This document shows, in pieces, positions 45,465 to 57,100 of a stretch of 64,000 nucleotides of DNA. Position 1 is the first letter of the stretch, and each line of letters begins with the position of its first letter. The stretch is from Talinum fruticosum (lineage: Eukaryota; Streptophyta; Magnoliopsida; Caryophyllales; Talinaceae). Position numbers and translations under genes: made by a program. The notes below the pieces were generated by a model. It worked only from the letters and a program-made list of their open reading frames with translations. It searched no databases and had not been told where the DNA came from. Location of the stretch: NCBI GenBank assembly GCA_021018815.1, contig JAITYX010000074.1:1488001-1552000 (forward strand), given 5' to 3'.

Positions 45465-45905
45465 TGTTGAGAAATTAGGAGATCAAGTGGTATGTTTGAA
45501 ACAACTCTTTATTATTAACTTGAGAGAGCAAACTTACAAAACTTTAGATAGACACTCAAGAGTATGTGGGATACCTCACTATCTCTCTTAGGAGCCCTCA
45601 CTCTCTCTTATGGTGAATGCTTTCACTTTTTGTGGATGCTTACATAGGTAGGCCGTTCCCCTATTTCTAGTGGTTCCACCTCCTTAATGTATGGTGGAGA
45701 TTTGGCCAAACGTCAAAATCCTAATTATGCTCATAAGATAATTCTAGAGAATACAATAGTATCTAGATATTTCCTAGGATAATTCAATAATCATCTAGAT
45801 ATTTCTAAGATCTAGACTTTTCCATATAAAAAATTCTAGATATTACTTTGGTGCCTTGATTCTAGAAAGTGGGTAATGATTTTTTTCTATTATTTTATTT
45901 TAACA
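45465..45905 (-). repeat. 5' LTR of the copia element
   Basis: Matches the 3' LTR with about 28 differences by eye. The TATA box is changed: the minus strand has CTAGAAATAG (45661-45670) where the 3' LTR has CTATAAATAA. Confidence 0.92.
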
Positions 45906-45910
45906 TCTTT

Positions 45911-47510
45911 CTTCCTCCTATCTCGTCAGTAGCTCTCCACTCTCTTCCGCCTGTGCCAGCCACTCTCTTTCTTCCTCTCTCGGTTTCTCTCTGTTCTTTT
46001 TCTCTCGAATCGCTCTCCTTTTGTAAGTAACAATGGGTAAGGCATGCTCTTTGTACAATGTCCATGGTTGCTCGCCTATTCACCGCTTTTCGACCCCTAG
46101 CCACCGTCGAAGTAGTTACTCGCCTGCCCGCCTCCTTCACTCTCACATCTCAAGTTCATTTAGAACTCTAAGGTTAGGGTTTTCAACTTTTTAAATTTTT
46201 TACTTTTAATTTTAGAATTTTAAATGAATTATGGTAATAATTTTCTTTTGTTTGATTGATTTTTGAAATATGAATAATTGATTTGTAATTTGTGATTTGA
46301 GTGAATTTTTGTAATGTTGTTTGGTAATTGGTGAAAGGTGATTATGATTCGTGAATTATTTGTAAATTTACTCAAAGTTAGTTGATAATTTGATATTAAT
46401 TGATTGTTGATGTTAGTTGAGGGGTTGAAATAATTTGAAGATACCCATTGTTAATTTGTTGTTATGTGATATGCGGTGAATCGTTGATTTTAGTAGATTA
46501 AAATGTTGTTTCAAATCTATTTATTGATTAATAAATAAATAAAATATTACTTTTTTTCCGGTTTATATAATGTCATAGTAAGGGATACCCATAAATAACA
46601 CTCCAACTCCAGCACTAATAATAAGCATCAATAAGTACTTATCATAAATCCAAAAGAACAGGTCCATAGATTGAAGGAGCAGTTTTACATGATGAGATTA
46701 GTGTTTGCATGAACCAAATAAGCTTAGGCCCATCAATGATAAATTTATGTCTGCTCTGGCAAATTAAAATGAAAGCCCCTAAAGTTGATTTGGTGGTTGC
46801 TTGATTCAACTTATTAGACTGTATAATATAGGAACCGCAGTTTTCTCGAAATTGGTCTTTCAGCGAGTAGAAATTCTCGTATACTCATACAAAGAAAGTT
46901 GCTTATTTCTAGATGTCCTTAAGTAGGACCCACAAAAACTTGATGTTCTTGATATAAGACTCGACAGTTAAAAACATACATGCAATTAGTAATCGATCAG
47001 CAAATGAAGCAGATTTTGTTGAGATGAACTGTATCAGTGCCAGTAAAAGTGACCAATTATTATTATTATGTTGCAAGCAGGCCTAAGCCACCAAGTTGAA
47101 TTGCCTAGCGGGGTTGCCACCATGGGCTGGAGAAAGACTGAGGACTAGGTAGCGTCGACATCATAGCCTAATTAATTATACTCTTGTTAGGCTGACTTGG
47201 CATGTCGCGCACAACTAAAAGTCGCAGCCAAGGATAGCTTAAATGCCGATTTCAATCGTATTTAGATCAACCATCCATGTATGAGCCAATAGCTCCAAAA
47301 GACTTTGTCAATTGAGCTGACTAGCATTTGTTGACAAATCAATCGTGATTTTGAGAACCAAGCAATTTGCCAGGCAAACATCCAACAAAGGTGATCGCTC
47401 AATCTGTGAAATAGATTACTACATTGTTGCTTAAATAGTAAAGACATCGACAAGAGTAATTAGATGTCAGCTGAGGTTTAGCTACAGAAAACAGCGGGAA
47501 TTTACACTTC
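45911..47510. other. No firm gene; possible continuation of the hAT-like remnant then spacer
   Basis: 45911-46190 is CT-rich and could be the resumed leader of the element that starts at 40282. 46190-47510 shows no recognised coding or RNA feature. Confidence 0.35.
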
Positions 47511-47560
47511 CATGGATCAGTTACTTCCATGATCCCCATGGATCAGTTACTTCCATGCAT
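47511..47560. repeat. ~25-base tandem duplication over the ATG8 stop codon
   Basis: CCATGGATCAGTTACTTCCATG occurs twice, about 25 bases apart. One copy encodes the last codons and stop of ATG8 on the minus strand; the other lies directly behind in the 3' UTR. Confidence 0.85.
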
Positions 47561-49764
47561 AGATCCAAACACATTCTCCCCACTGTACGTCAAGTAAAGA
47601 AAGCCATCTTCATCTTTATTTTCTTCATAGATAGTTGACATCAGGGCAGCTACACCGAAACCCATGAGCAAGTCAAAAATAGAGTCAGAAAATCTCCACA
47701 ATGCCCATTCATCGATTAAAAGAAAAAGAAAAACCAGACTAAGAGATCCCAACTCACCAGTGGGAGGTAAGGTATTTTTGACAAACACAAATATAGCTTT
47801 CTCAGGGCTGAGATTCACTCTCTTCCTTATTACATACACAAATTGCCCTACAGTCAAATCAGCTGGCACAAGGTATCTGCAAGAATTATTAGAAAAAATC
47901 ATGGATGAAAATTAACTCGAAATTGTTACCAGAAATTCTTGAAGAAACCAAAACCTGCACAAGAATCAAAACAGGAAGGCATATAATCTGTGCATGCCCA
48001 TGTCCTGCAGAAAATGTGGAAGATACTCGGAGAACAAGAGCAATCACTCAGGTTCTCAAGATTTCTTTCCGGAATGTTAAGTCCCCCTCCCCCTCTTTCT
48101 TGACAGCTATCCCATGGCCAACAATGACCACAGGTCCAAGGCAATCAACTATGTAATATGTATCAATTGAAAGGCAGGGCAGCACAGCCCCCAACAAAGG
48201 GAGTGTTCAATAAAATTTGGCACAAGAAACACCTTCCAGATTCAAATCGTCCCACCCTCTTTTCTCTGTCATAACTCAATAATCACCAACACAATGATGT
48301 TTTTAGACCACTAACCCAAATCCAATCTGACTATTCATGTATGCACAGCCAACAATTAGATTTTTCACACATTGAACTGGTGGCTGATAAAACTAGATCT
48401 TCAGTTAATTAAGTCCTTCACTGGGATTGAAGACCCCATGGTATGAGAAATATCTTGACTGATCCCGAAACAAATTGAAAAAATAAAGAGAATACCATAG
48501 TGAGATCACAACTATAATCCACAAGAGAAGATTTTATCTCCTCGCAATTTTAGAGGCTAAACTAGCAAGAAATTCTAGCTAGTCTCTCAGGCTTAGCTAT
48601 GAGTAATGCACCTAGCCTAGCCACACGTTATTTTTTTTTCAATGTCCAACATTTCGTAGACAACTATTATAACAAATAATTCATACATGTTATGTCACTT
48701 CATCAATATAGTCAAAAAAATTGCATTTTAAGTATAAACAACAAGGCATCACATGTAAGGATTAAAACCAGATAAGACAGCAAATAGAACTAACTTTTTC
48801 TTATCAATATCAGGGATGTCAGTCCTTTCAGCCTTCTCAACAATCACCTGAAAATAGTTGCCCAAAAAATGAGAACTGATAACCACAAGGAACAACTCCA
48901 AGTACAAGCGATCAATTAAAAACACCAATCTTACAGGTATTCTGTCAGGAAATTTCTCCCTTATGCGAGCAGCTTCAGCTTGCCTCTTTTCTGAGAGAGA
49001 GAGAGAGAGTTTTAGCTTCATCACAAACAAAAACGTAATTCTGTAATTCTGTCAACTAGCCCCTTCATCAGTACAACAAAAGAGAAAATGTACCATGCAG
49101 CAGTTCCCAATTTCTTACCCAAAAAGATCACCTCAAAAATGCCAAAACAAGCAATATGCCTCAATTTATACGAACCTGCCCAAAGTATCTCAAAATTGCA
49201 ATCCACTATGCATACACCAAAGTAAAATAATGCCTAGCCAAACAATCTCTAGACATGTCGATCTCCTCCACCCAAGTTCTCACTCTTCCCATTACATCCA
49301 AATTCACTAGACTTGCATATTTAATATAAATAAGATCCTACATGAGTTTGTCTTGGCAAGAGATCTTATAAACAAAATTGCGAGGCACAAGGCAGAAGTC
49401 GGTGGTTAATAAAAGTGACCCAAAACAAACAAGAATTCAGTCCCCAACATAAATAATTCATGAGAATATCGTGATACAAGAATTGGTTGCCTGCCACCCT
49501 ACATAGCATCTTCAAGTGGGCAAGACCTATCGAGCTTCTATATCTACCAACATTATTGTCAAAAGCAATTAATGGCACAATCAAGCACAATACACATCAT
49601 TATTATTCATTAGCAAAGAATACCCATATAAAAAATCACTAAATTTGTTCAAAATTCAGCTTCAATTATCCCATTTCACCCAAAATTGATAATATCAGAA
49701 CGTCAAGTAGATGAAAACATGACGAACCAAGAGGGTGTTCAGCCTTGAATGAGCTTTTAGCCAT
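47543..49764 (-). CDS. ATG8: Autophagy-related ubiquitin-like protein ATG8
   Basis: ATG8 is the ubiquitin-like protein conjugated to phosphatidylethanolamine on growing autophagosomes; it recruits cargo receptors. Coding exons on the minus strand are 49764-49728, 48990-48935, 48847-48795, 47876-47758 and 47649-47543. All introns have GT-AG ends, and phases join cleanly to 123 residues. The protein starts [20 protein letters not shown], contains [20 protein letters not shown], has Tyr50-Leu51 of the AIM/LIR docking site in [13 protein letters not shown], and ends [11 protein letters not shown]. Gly117 is the residue exposed by ATG4, so a six-residue tail is removed before conjugation. Length and residues are normal, with no sign of decay. 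A 5' UTR intron is likely: acceptor next to 49793, donor at 49948. A TATA box lies at 50065-50073. The paralogue letter is not assigned. Confidence 0.97.
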
Positions 49765-50064
49765 AACAGGACTCCCAGAAGTAGAATTACTCTCTGCAAA
49801 GACGAAACAGCGAAGAAGAAACATGATGAGATGACTCGAAAATGGGTAGAAAAATAAATCTATACTTTGATCAGAAAAGCACCCAATTTCAAAACTTAAT
49901 CAAGGCAATCAAGGAATACAACAATGAAGTGATTCATTTCGAAATTACCCAGAACACGAAAGCGAAGATTGTTGTTAGATGGGAACAAGAAGGAGCTTCG
50001 GGTGGCACGTCGCAATCAGGAAAGAGAAAAGAGTAACAATGGAGAAAAGGGTTTTTGCGGTTTG

Positions 50065-50073
50065 TTATATATG
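50065..50073 (-). promoter_or_regulatory. ATG8 TATA box
   Basis: The minus strand reads CCATATATAAC, about 25-30 bases upstream of the likely transcript start near 50040. A 5' UTR exon then runs to the donor at 49948-49949. Confidence 0.55.
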
Positions 50074-50099
50074 GAATTTGGGAGGAGAGAGACACAGAG

Positions 50100-52105
50100 A
50101 ATTGCGCGGTGGATGGATGGGCAAGACACGGAAGCGAACGCAGAGCAAAAGGGCAATCTTTTGGATTATCGTGGCAATCAAGGCATCTTCTAGTACTTTC
50201 AACAACAACAAAAGGAAAGAGGCTTCTCAGGTTACAATACTTCATTTAGTTTGTCTTAAATTCATCTTACATAAAAAAAAATTATAAAATGTATAAAAAG
50301 AAATTAGATTATAAAAAAATTGCAATGAGAAAGAGGCTGGTCTCGTGAAAATAATTCCTTGTACGATAGACGTATGGAACTAAAAGGTTGCATGTTAAGA
50401 TTTTGTGTGAATTAAACCTAATAACTTCAACATAATTTAAAAATAGTAAGTGTCGGTAACTCAATTGATAAAGTATATAAAAACTATTAATAAAAATTTA
50501 AATTTAAATCTTACCTACATTAACAGTTACGTCTCATTTATATAGAGAAAAATTAAGAATTATCGTAGTAAAATAAACAAAATGCCAATCCAAAAGGGTG
50601 AAAAGCTGGCTAGGCCCAAACTTGCCACCTTAGTGGCTAAGCCACGTTACTCCTACTACCACAAAGAGTATAGCAAATACAAGATATCGCGTGGTCAATT
50701 GGACCCTACTAGGAATTTAAACTTGGATTTGGGCTGACCAAATTCAGCTCTGACCAACCCAGGCCCATCGAAAGCAAGCCCAAGCCAAACCCAACTTCAA
50801 CCTATTTCGGGCAAGCCTTAACTTAACCCAGGAGATAATTATAGACCAATAGTACGATTAAGTTTAGGCTCAACTTGTCTCACTCCTGTCTAGCTATATA
50901 ATCTGTTTATTTTATGATATTTGTCATTTTAATTAAATATTTTTATTTTAAAATATTTATTATATTATAATTTTGATGACATATTAAAGATTAATTGACT
51001 AATTTATTTCTCTCATTTTTTCCTTGACTTTCCTCATTTCTACTCTGAAACATTAGGGCATCCTGGTCTTTTAATATAAATTTTGTAATGAATTCTGTAT
51101 TTCTTTGGTATTCACCCACAACCTAAAAGCGACAAGTATTGTAAAACATAAGAAGTAATAAATTATCTTTAAGTTTGCGGAAATACTGGTGGAGGTAAAA
51201 CTACTTATGATTGAATATCTTCAAATCTCGTAAAAACAATACCTACAATAAAAGTAGTTATTGTTGTATTAGCAAATATGGCTTGTTTTGGACACATTGA
51301 AAGATGTACATTGTCTTAAAAATCATACAAATATGAAAACGTAGATTCACATTAGACAACGATCTTGTTTCATTTAGTTTTAACTTATAACCTTACAACT
51401 TTTACAATTTTTTATAATTAAGTTTAGGAATATTCTATAACTCCTTACAACTAAATCGAAGATGACCTACGAACAAAACCGTACACCCGAATCTTAAGGT
51501 TAATCTAACTAATTAGTGATGATAAATAGAAAATCATAGTTGACTAGCATTAGTTGAGCAAGTCTTTTTCACAAAATGAGTTATCCATTCGCTATCACAA
51601 AGAAAAGAGTGTTATTGGTGAATATTATTTGACAAATAATGATTGATGGTCATAATTAGCTAATTGTGTGTGGGTAATGTGTAGCTATCCCACCGACATG
51701 TAAATTAATAATCAAGCTACGTAAACTGTCACTTGTAATCTTTCTCATCATGCTTTCACTCTCCTCCCTCATCATTTTTAATTCCACGCAAAGTTTCATC
51801 ATATTTTATAAATAAAATTTTTACAATCAAAATGTAGTCAAAGCTTCTAATGTAAGTTTATTAGGATAACTATTTAGGGAGTATTAGTATTGATAAGAAG
51901 GTCTATCCTCTTGAGTCTCTTAGCTCAAGGAAAACTCAAAGGGTTTTACAGGAGCCGAGAGAGGGATAAATATCAAGCTCACTTCCCACAAATTCCTCAT
52001 ACATAAAAAATATGTGCCCTCATATTCAAACTTGGGGAGGGGATGGAAATAGGGTGAGTAGCAACCACTCACCTCTCTACTTACAAGTGGTTATATTATG
52101 TGTTC

Positions 52106-52108
<3 letters not shown>
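50100..52108. other. Intergenic, AT-rich, no gene
   Basis: ATG8 promoter flank, then AT-rich DNA. I recognise no coding sequence, RNA gene or transposon ends. Confidence 0.5.

Positions 52109-52154
<46 letters not shown>
52109..52154. repeat. (TA)n microsatellite, left of solo LTR
   Basis: About 22 TA units; the solo LTR is inserted in this tract, which resumes at 52782-52828. Confidence 0.95.
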
Positions 52155-52159
<5 letters not shown>

Positions 52160-52777
52160 CGGGTATTTCATGGATAGTTCAGGTTCAACCGACACGTCAC
52201 CGGCCGACTGGCCTAATCAGGTTGGATAAGGGAGGAATCGGCCCAAGATAACCCTTAACGGGTCGGGTAAAGCCCCAAAGCCCACTAGGGCTAGGGTTTC
52301 CTAAACCATGGTAAAGTACCGTTTTACCCCTTTAAAATCTCCTATAAATACTCATATTTTCTCACATCCCAAGGCATGTTATGTTCATTTGACAAGACAT
52401 CTCATTTGGAGGATAATCACTTAAGTCTCCAAGCTCTCAAACTCCTAAGCTCTCAACACTCATCCACATTCATAACGTTCATCAACGTTCATCGGCACTC
52501 ATCCCGAGAACTTCCATCTTTGGAAATCTTCTCGTCTCCCAAGGAATCCCCCACGCACATCGAGGAAGATGTCCTCGATCCATTCAACTTAGTTCACTAC
52601 TAACTTGAGCGTCGAAGGGCGTTCCCGGGATCCACCACCCGGGCTTCGCCTTTTGCCGAGGTTCAAGCAATCGTCATTCGGACTCGGATCGAACGTGCCA
52701 CATCCTCGGAACCGGAGCGGTAAATCCTTCCTCTCTCCGAATCATCAATCCACATCATTAACTCAATTTTCTCCGGA

Positions 52778-52781
<4 letters not shown>
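52155..52781 (+). mobile_element. Solo LTR of the 7488-16862 gypsy family
   Basis: 627 bases, TAATTCGGGTATTTC (first G of TG changed to A) to CTCCGGAAACA, with ATATA duplications on both sides. It matches the LTRs at 7488 and 16242 along its whole length in the opposite window orientation but with many more differences, so it is an older insertion. The TATA box CTATAAATACTC is at about 52342-52353. The ORFs 52376-52603 and 52605-52829 are the LTR read in sense and have no function I can name. Confidence 0.92.

Positions 52782-52828
<47 letters not shown>
52782..52828. repeat. (TA)n microsatellite, right of solo LTR
   Basis: Continuation of the TA tract split by the LTR insertion. Confidence 0.95.
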
Positions 52829-52831
<3 letters not shown>

Positions 52832-55151
52832 TGCCCTCCTAAAGGTAACTACAAAGAGGTTTTTGGAAATAGGCCTATATGCCTACCATTGCTCCTAGCA
52901 ACTACACCATCCATAATGCCCTAAACCCTCTCCTAGGCCATGTGTAGCTTCATACTGTGAACAATTTTTTTTTTAAAATTTTTATGTAAAGGGAGATGCA
53001 AAGATTAATAATTTTTTTAATTTAAAAATATTATAAATCATAAAATTAATCGATTTCTAACTTAAACATACTTTAAAATTTCTTCACAATAGTTTTTGCC
53101 TCGTATTGAAGCACGAGATATATTAATATGTAGAAATATTAAAGAAATTTTTTTATCATTTAATAGGCGAAATTTCAATGATAATTGTTATATCAAAAAA
53201 TAAATTCTGAATGATAAAAATATTTTGAAATAATACTTTTTAAAAAATTATTTCAAAAATAAAAAATTATGTAAATCCTAATTATGAATAAAGTAATAAA
53301 ATATCATCTCAAAATTATTGCTATTTATTCTATAACTCATAATTAGAATGCATAATATTTATTTTATAAAGAATAATGCCCAATAATGTAAAAATAATAT
53401 TTAGGGAAAAAAATTCTCATGATATAAGCCAAAAATCTAATCGGCTAACTATATATATTATAACGTATTAAAATTCTTATATGCATAAATCAAAAATCTA
53501 ATCGTCACATAGTATATATATTATAACCTATTAAAATCAAGGTTGTTAGAATTGATATCCTAGTTAAAATCGAATTAGAGGGGTTGGGATTAGAATCGGA
53601 ATCATAGAATTGAATCGATGATCGTAAGATTATAATATTTGTTTGTAATAATAAGATTGTTTTTTATAAAAATAAAAATATTTATAACATTCATAAAAAA
53701 TTTATAAAAAATCTAGTGCAACTATACTTTGTGGAAAATTTTGATACAAAATATAATTATCTATACCTACTTTATGAATTTTATTTAAAATCATGAAATT
53801 AAATTCTAATGAATCGAGGGTCGTAAAATCGCAGAATCATTTTATAATTCTACCATTCATTTTTTAATTAAATTAGGATCATAAGATTCCAATGGATCGT
53901 AGAATCGTAAGATTGTTACATCCGGATCGTGAGTTTAATAACCATTATTAAAATGCTTATACATATGAGTATAAATTATCAATAATAGGCTAACATATAT
54001 CATTATAATACTAACACACAAAACCTCACCTCTACCCTCACAATAAGACGAATAGATATTTACCTTGAAAATAATCCATTTAGAATTATAGAATTTATAA
54101 GCATACAATTTATATGAACACATAAAGGAGTACATTTCTATTAAAGTTTTGATACATATAAATATTATACCTTAGTAGTCTAATTCAAATGAATGTAGTC
54201 TTCCAACATTGTAAAAAAAAAAAGAAAAACTTTAAGGAGTACATATAATTCAACTATCATAAAATTCAATTATTTAAAATCTACAATAAAGTTTGAAGAC
54301 TTATATTTTTATAGGTAATTAAAAATTATAATAAATAATATAATAATATAATCATACATTGATAAAAACTTGTGGCTCGAAACGGATTATACCCTCGACC
54401 AAAAAAACACACACACACATTGATGAATGTCAATTATGAACTAAAGATTAGACAATAATGATCCATTAACAATTTTCTTTTTACATCCATTGATTTATTT
54501 GGAGAGAAATATAAGTAATATTACATTTTTAGAATATAAAAGTATATCAAAAGTTTTAGAATATAAAAGTATATCAAAAGTTGGAAATACTCACAAAAAA
54601 ACAAAAAATAGAAATAAAAAAATTTAATTCAAAATATTCATTTATAAAAATTAAAATATTCAAATATATTGATGAAACAATATACAACATCATGATCATA
54701 TTTATGAAAAATTTTATATCCACGTAAATACTTGTCTTGTGGAGTTGTTGTCATGGCATGATAATGATATGAAATTAAAAAAAAATCATAATTCAAATAG
54801 TATTAAAAGATATAATAGCTTCTAACTAAAACAATATGAAATTTGAGCTAAAATAAATAATTTTGACGCATAAAGAGATTTCATCCCAATAATGGCCTAA
54901 TTAATATGTAGAAAGTAAGAGATCAATATAATTATACTAATATATTTAAAGGGAGACTAATTTAAAGTAAAAGAATTAATTTGGAAGGAAAATGAAATTT
55001 AAGAGCTAATTAGAGAGAAAATTATCTATGCTATATATTTGTTAAGGAAGAAATTTTAAAATTTTTATTTTATTAAGGACTAATTTTTAAGTTAGATTTG
55101 CTTTTATTTAAATGATAATTTAAACTTGATAATTGCATAATTATTACCAGC

Positions 55152-55194
<43 letters not shown>

Positions 55195-57100
55195 TATATT
55201 TCAGATATTTTTGAAAAATAAAAATAATTTAGTTTGAATTTTAAAAGAATAGAAAAAGGAGGGAAGCAATTTGAGAAAAATTATTTAAGCAGGATTTAAT
55301 ATGGTGCAAGTAACAATTCAAAAACACATTTAAATTATAGTATTAGATTGGTAGGATGTATATCCTTCCTCGTCCCCGTTTATTATTATGATGTTACTAA
55401 AGACTTAACATCTTTAAAATAAATATAATACTAAAATATGTACAAGTGAGGAAGATATAGAGATGAAGTTGGAAATCTCAAAATTAAATTGGAATATGCA
55501 TCAAGATTTAATATCTTTAAAATGAATATAATAAAGGAATATTTACAAGTGCACAAGATATTCAAAAAATCTCAAATTGGAATAATTAAGTTATATTTTC
55601 TTTGGATATTGCAAGACAGCGAAATAAATGTGTGTAATTATTGTCACAATAATGTTCATCACTATCACTTATAAATTTTCATTTATAATATCAGTTGATG
55701 TTCATCAATTATTCAATCAAAGTAACTTTCATTACCAAATATTAATTACAAATGTTTGTTGATAAAATAAGTAAATTTTAATCAACTATTGATAGCAAAA
55801 TTAACAATAATGTATTTTTATAAACATAATTATAATCTTGAAGCTGGTCAAAATTAATAACAAATATTAAATATTAAAAATGTTCAAAATATTTATCACT
55901 ATACTTAATAAATATTCACTACTATTATTGAGGTGACACACATGTGGTTCATATTATAATATGAACCTAGGTTATTACAAAAATTTCCATAATGGGAGGG
56001 GTGACGCCACTCTTGTTATTTGATACAAAAATTCTTGCTTGGGGGTGGTCGAGTGAACACGTACGATCGAGACAACTCACAAATATTACAAAATTTATAT
56101 TCCCTTTTAACGGGAACAAAGTATCTCATGATCTTATTATTGATAATTGTTGAGTTATGATAAAAGAAATTGAGAGGATGATGTTCAGAGAGATATTACA
56201 TCGTCTCCAACGTTCAAAGACATGTATTTACATTGATTATGATATACTATAATCTCTTCCTCACCCTTTCTATCAAATAAATAAATAAATAATATGCAAC
56301 ATTAAGTAATCATTTTTATGAGGGTTTTGTCTTTATAATCATTAATTAATATTAATAATAAAAATAAAAATAAATCACAACACATAATTTGGTGGAACAC
56401 TGTAGGAAATGAGATGGACAACCAAAATTGATTATCCAATCTGTTACACGATTATTTTCGTGAATACTATAATGGATGATAGCTTGAGCACCTTACTAAA
56501 GTATTAATAATTTTTGTAAAACTCTTTTTAAATATATTTTATAATTTATTTAATAGAGAAACTGAAATATTTTTTAATTAAAAGATCATAAAGTTTTAAC
56601 TAATAAATAGATGGTTGTAAGTGGACACTTGACGGTGAGATTTTAATAGAGAATAAATAAAGTATTTGCAGTGAGGGATTTAGTGCACGTGAAAAATGAG
56701 AACATAACTCGCATAGTTTACTTGAAATATTTTTTTGTCGGCGCCGCGGTGGGGGATCTACAATAGAGGTTTAGCCCCGATTTATTTTAATTTTAGTTTA
56801 CATCTTTCAAATATCTAATAATATTTTATAATTCTTTGAAATTAAGTTTACAATTATCTCAAAACCATTTTTAATAACCTTACAGGTTAAAGGAACATGG
56901 ACTTAGCCCATGCTCTAAGCTAATTTTTATCTTCATAAGATATTTTATTTAATAATTCATAGAATTTATGATCTATATACAAGATTTAAATTTATGATCG
57001 TATAAAAAAGAAAGTAAAATTTGTTTCTAAGTAGGACGACTTATGTGTTGTGTAAGGTAAAGTCCGAGATTATCTTATTTCATTTAGGTTTATCTTATAA
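52829..57100. other. AT-rich intergenic stretch, no gene
   Basis: Long A/T-rich sequence with no recognised coding or RNA feature. ORFs at 53935-54135 and 55489-55674 are chance frames. A short GC-rich phrase near 56740 (GTCGGCGCCGCGGTGGGGG) followed by AGGTTTAGCCCCGA may be a transposon scrap. Confidence 0.5.
55153..55195. repeat. (TA)n(GA)n compound microsatellite
   Basis: About nine TA units followed directly by about twelve GA units. Confidence 0.95.

Larger units (their letters stand above)
40549..45905 (-). mobile_element. Ty1-copia-type LTR retrotransposon, RT-deleted, with nested solo LTR
   Basis: LTRs at 40549-40989 and 45465-45905 (441 bases each) carry TG...CA ends and are flanked by TCTTT duplications (40544-40548, 45906-45910). 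On the minus strand the order is PBS, gag, protease, integrase, then a stub of reverse transcriptase, then the polypurine tract. Domains run in the copia order (integrase before polymerase). Without the inserted solo LTR (42377-43849) the element is about 3.9 kb, short for a copia element because most of reverse transcriptase and all of RNase H are missing. The LTRs differ at roughly 6-7% of positions by eye, so it is older than the gypsy element at 7488. Confidence 0.93.

Noticed and set aside
47220..47250. CAGCCAAGGAT phrase resembling the start of miR169
   Set aside because: The next bases depart from miR169, and no pairing arm is present on either side.
2615..52781. One large inverted segmental duplication linking the inverted Helitrons, solo LTRs and gypsy LTRs
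   Set aside because: The order of families is not mirrored, and each LTR insertion has its own different target duplication, so they are independent insertions.
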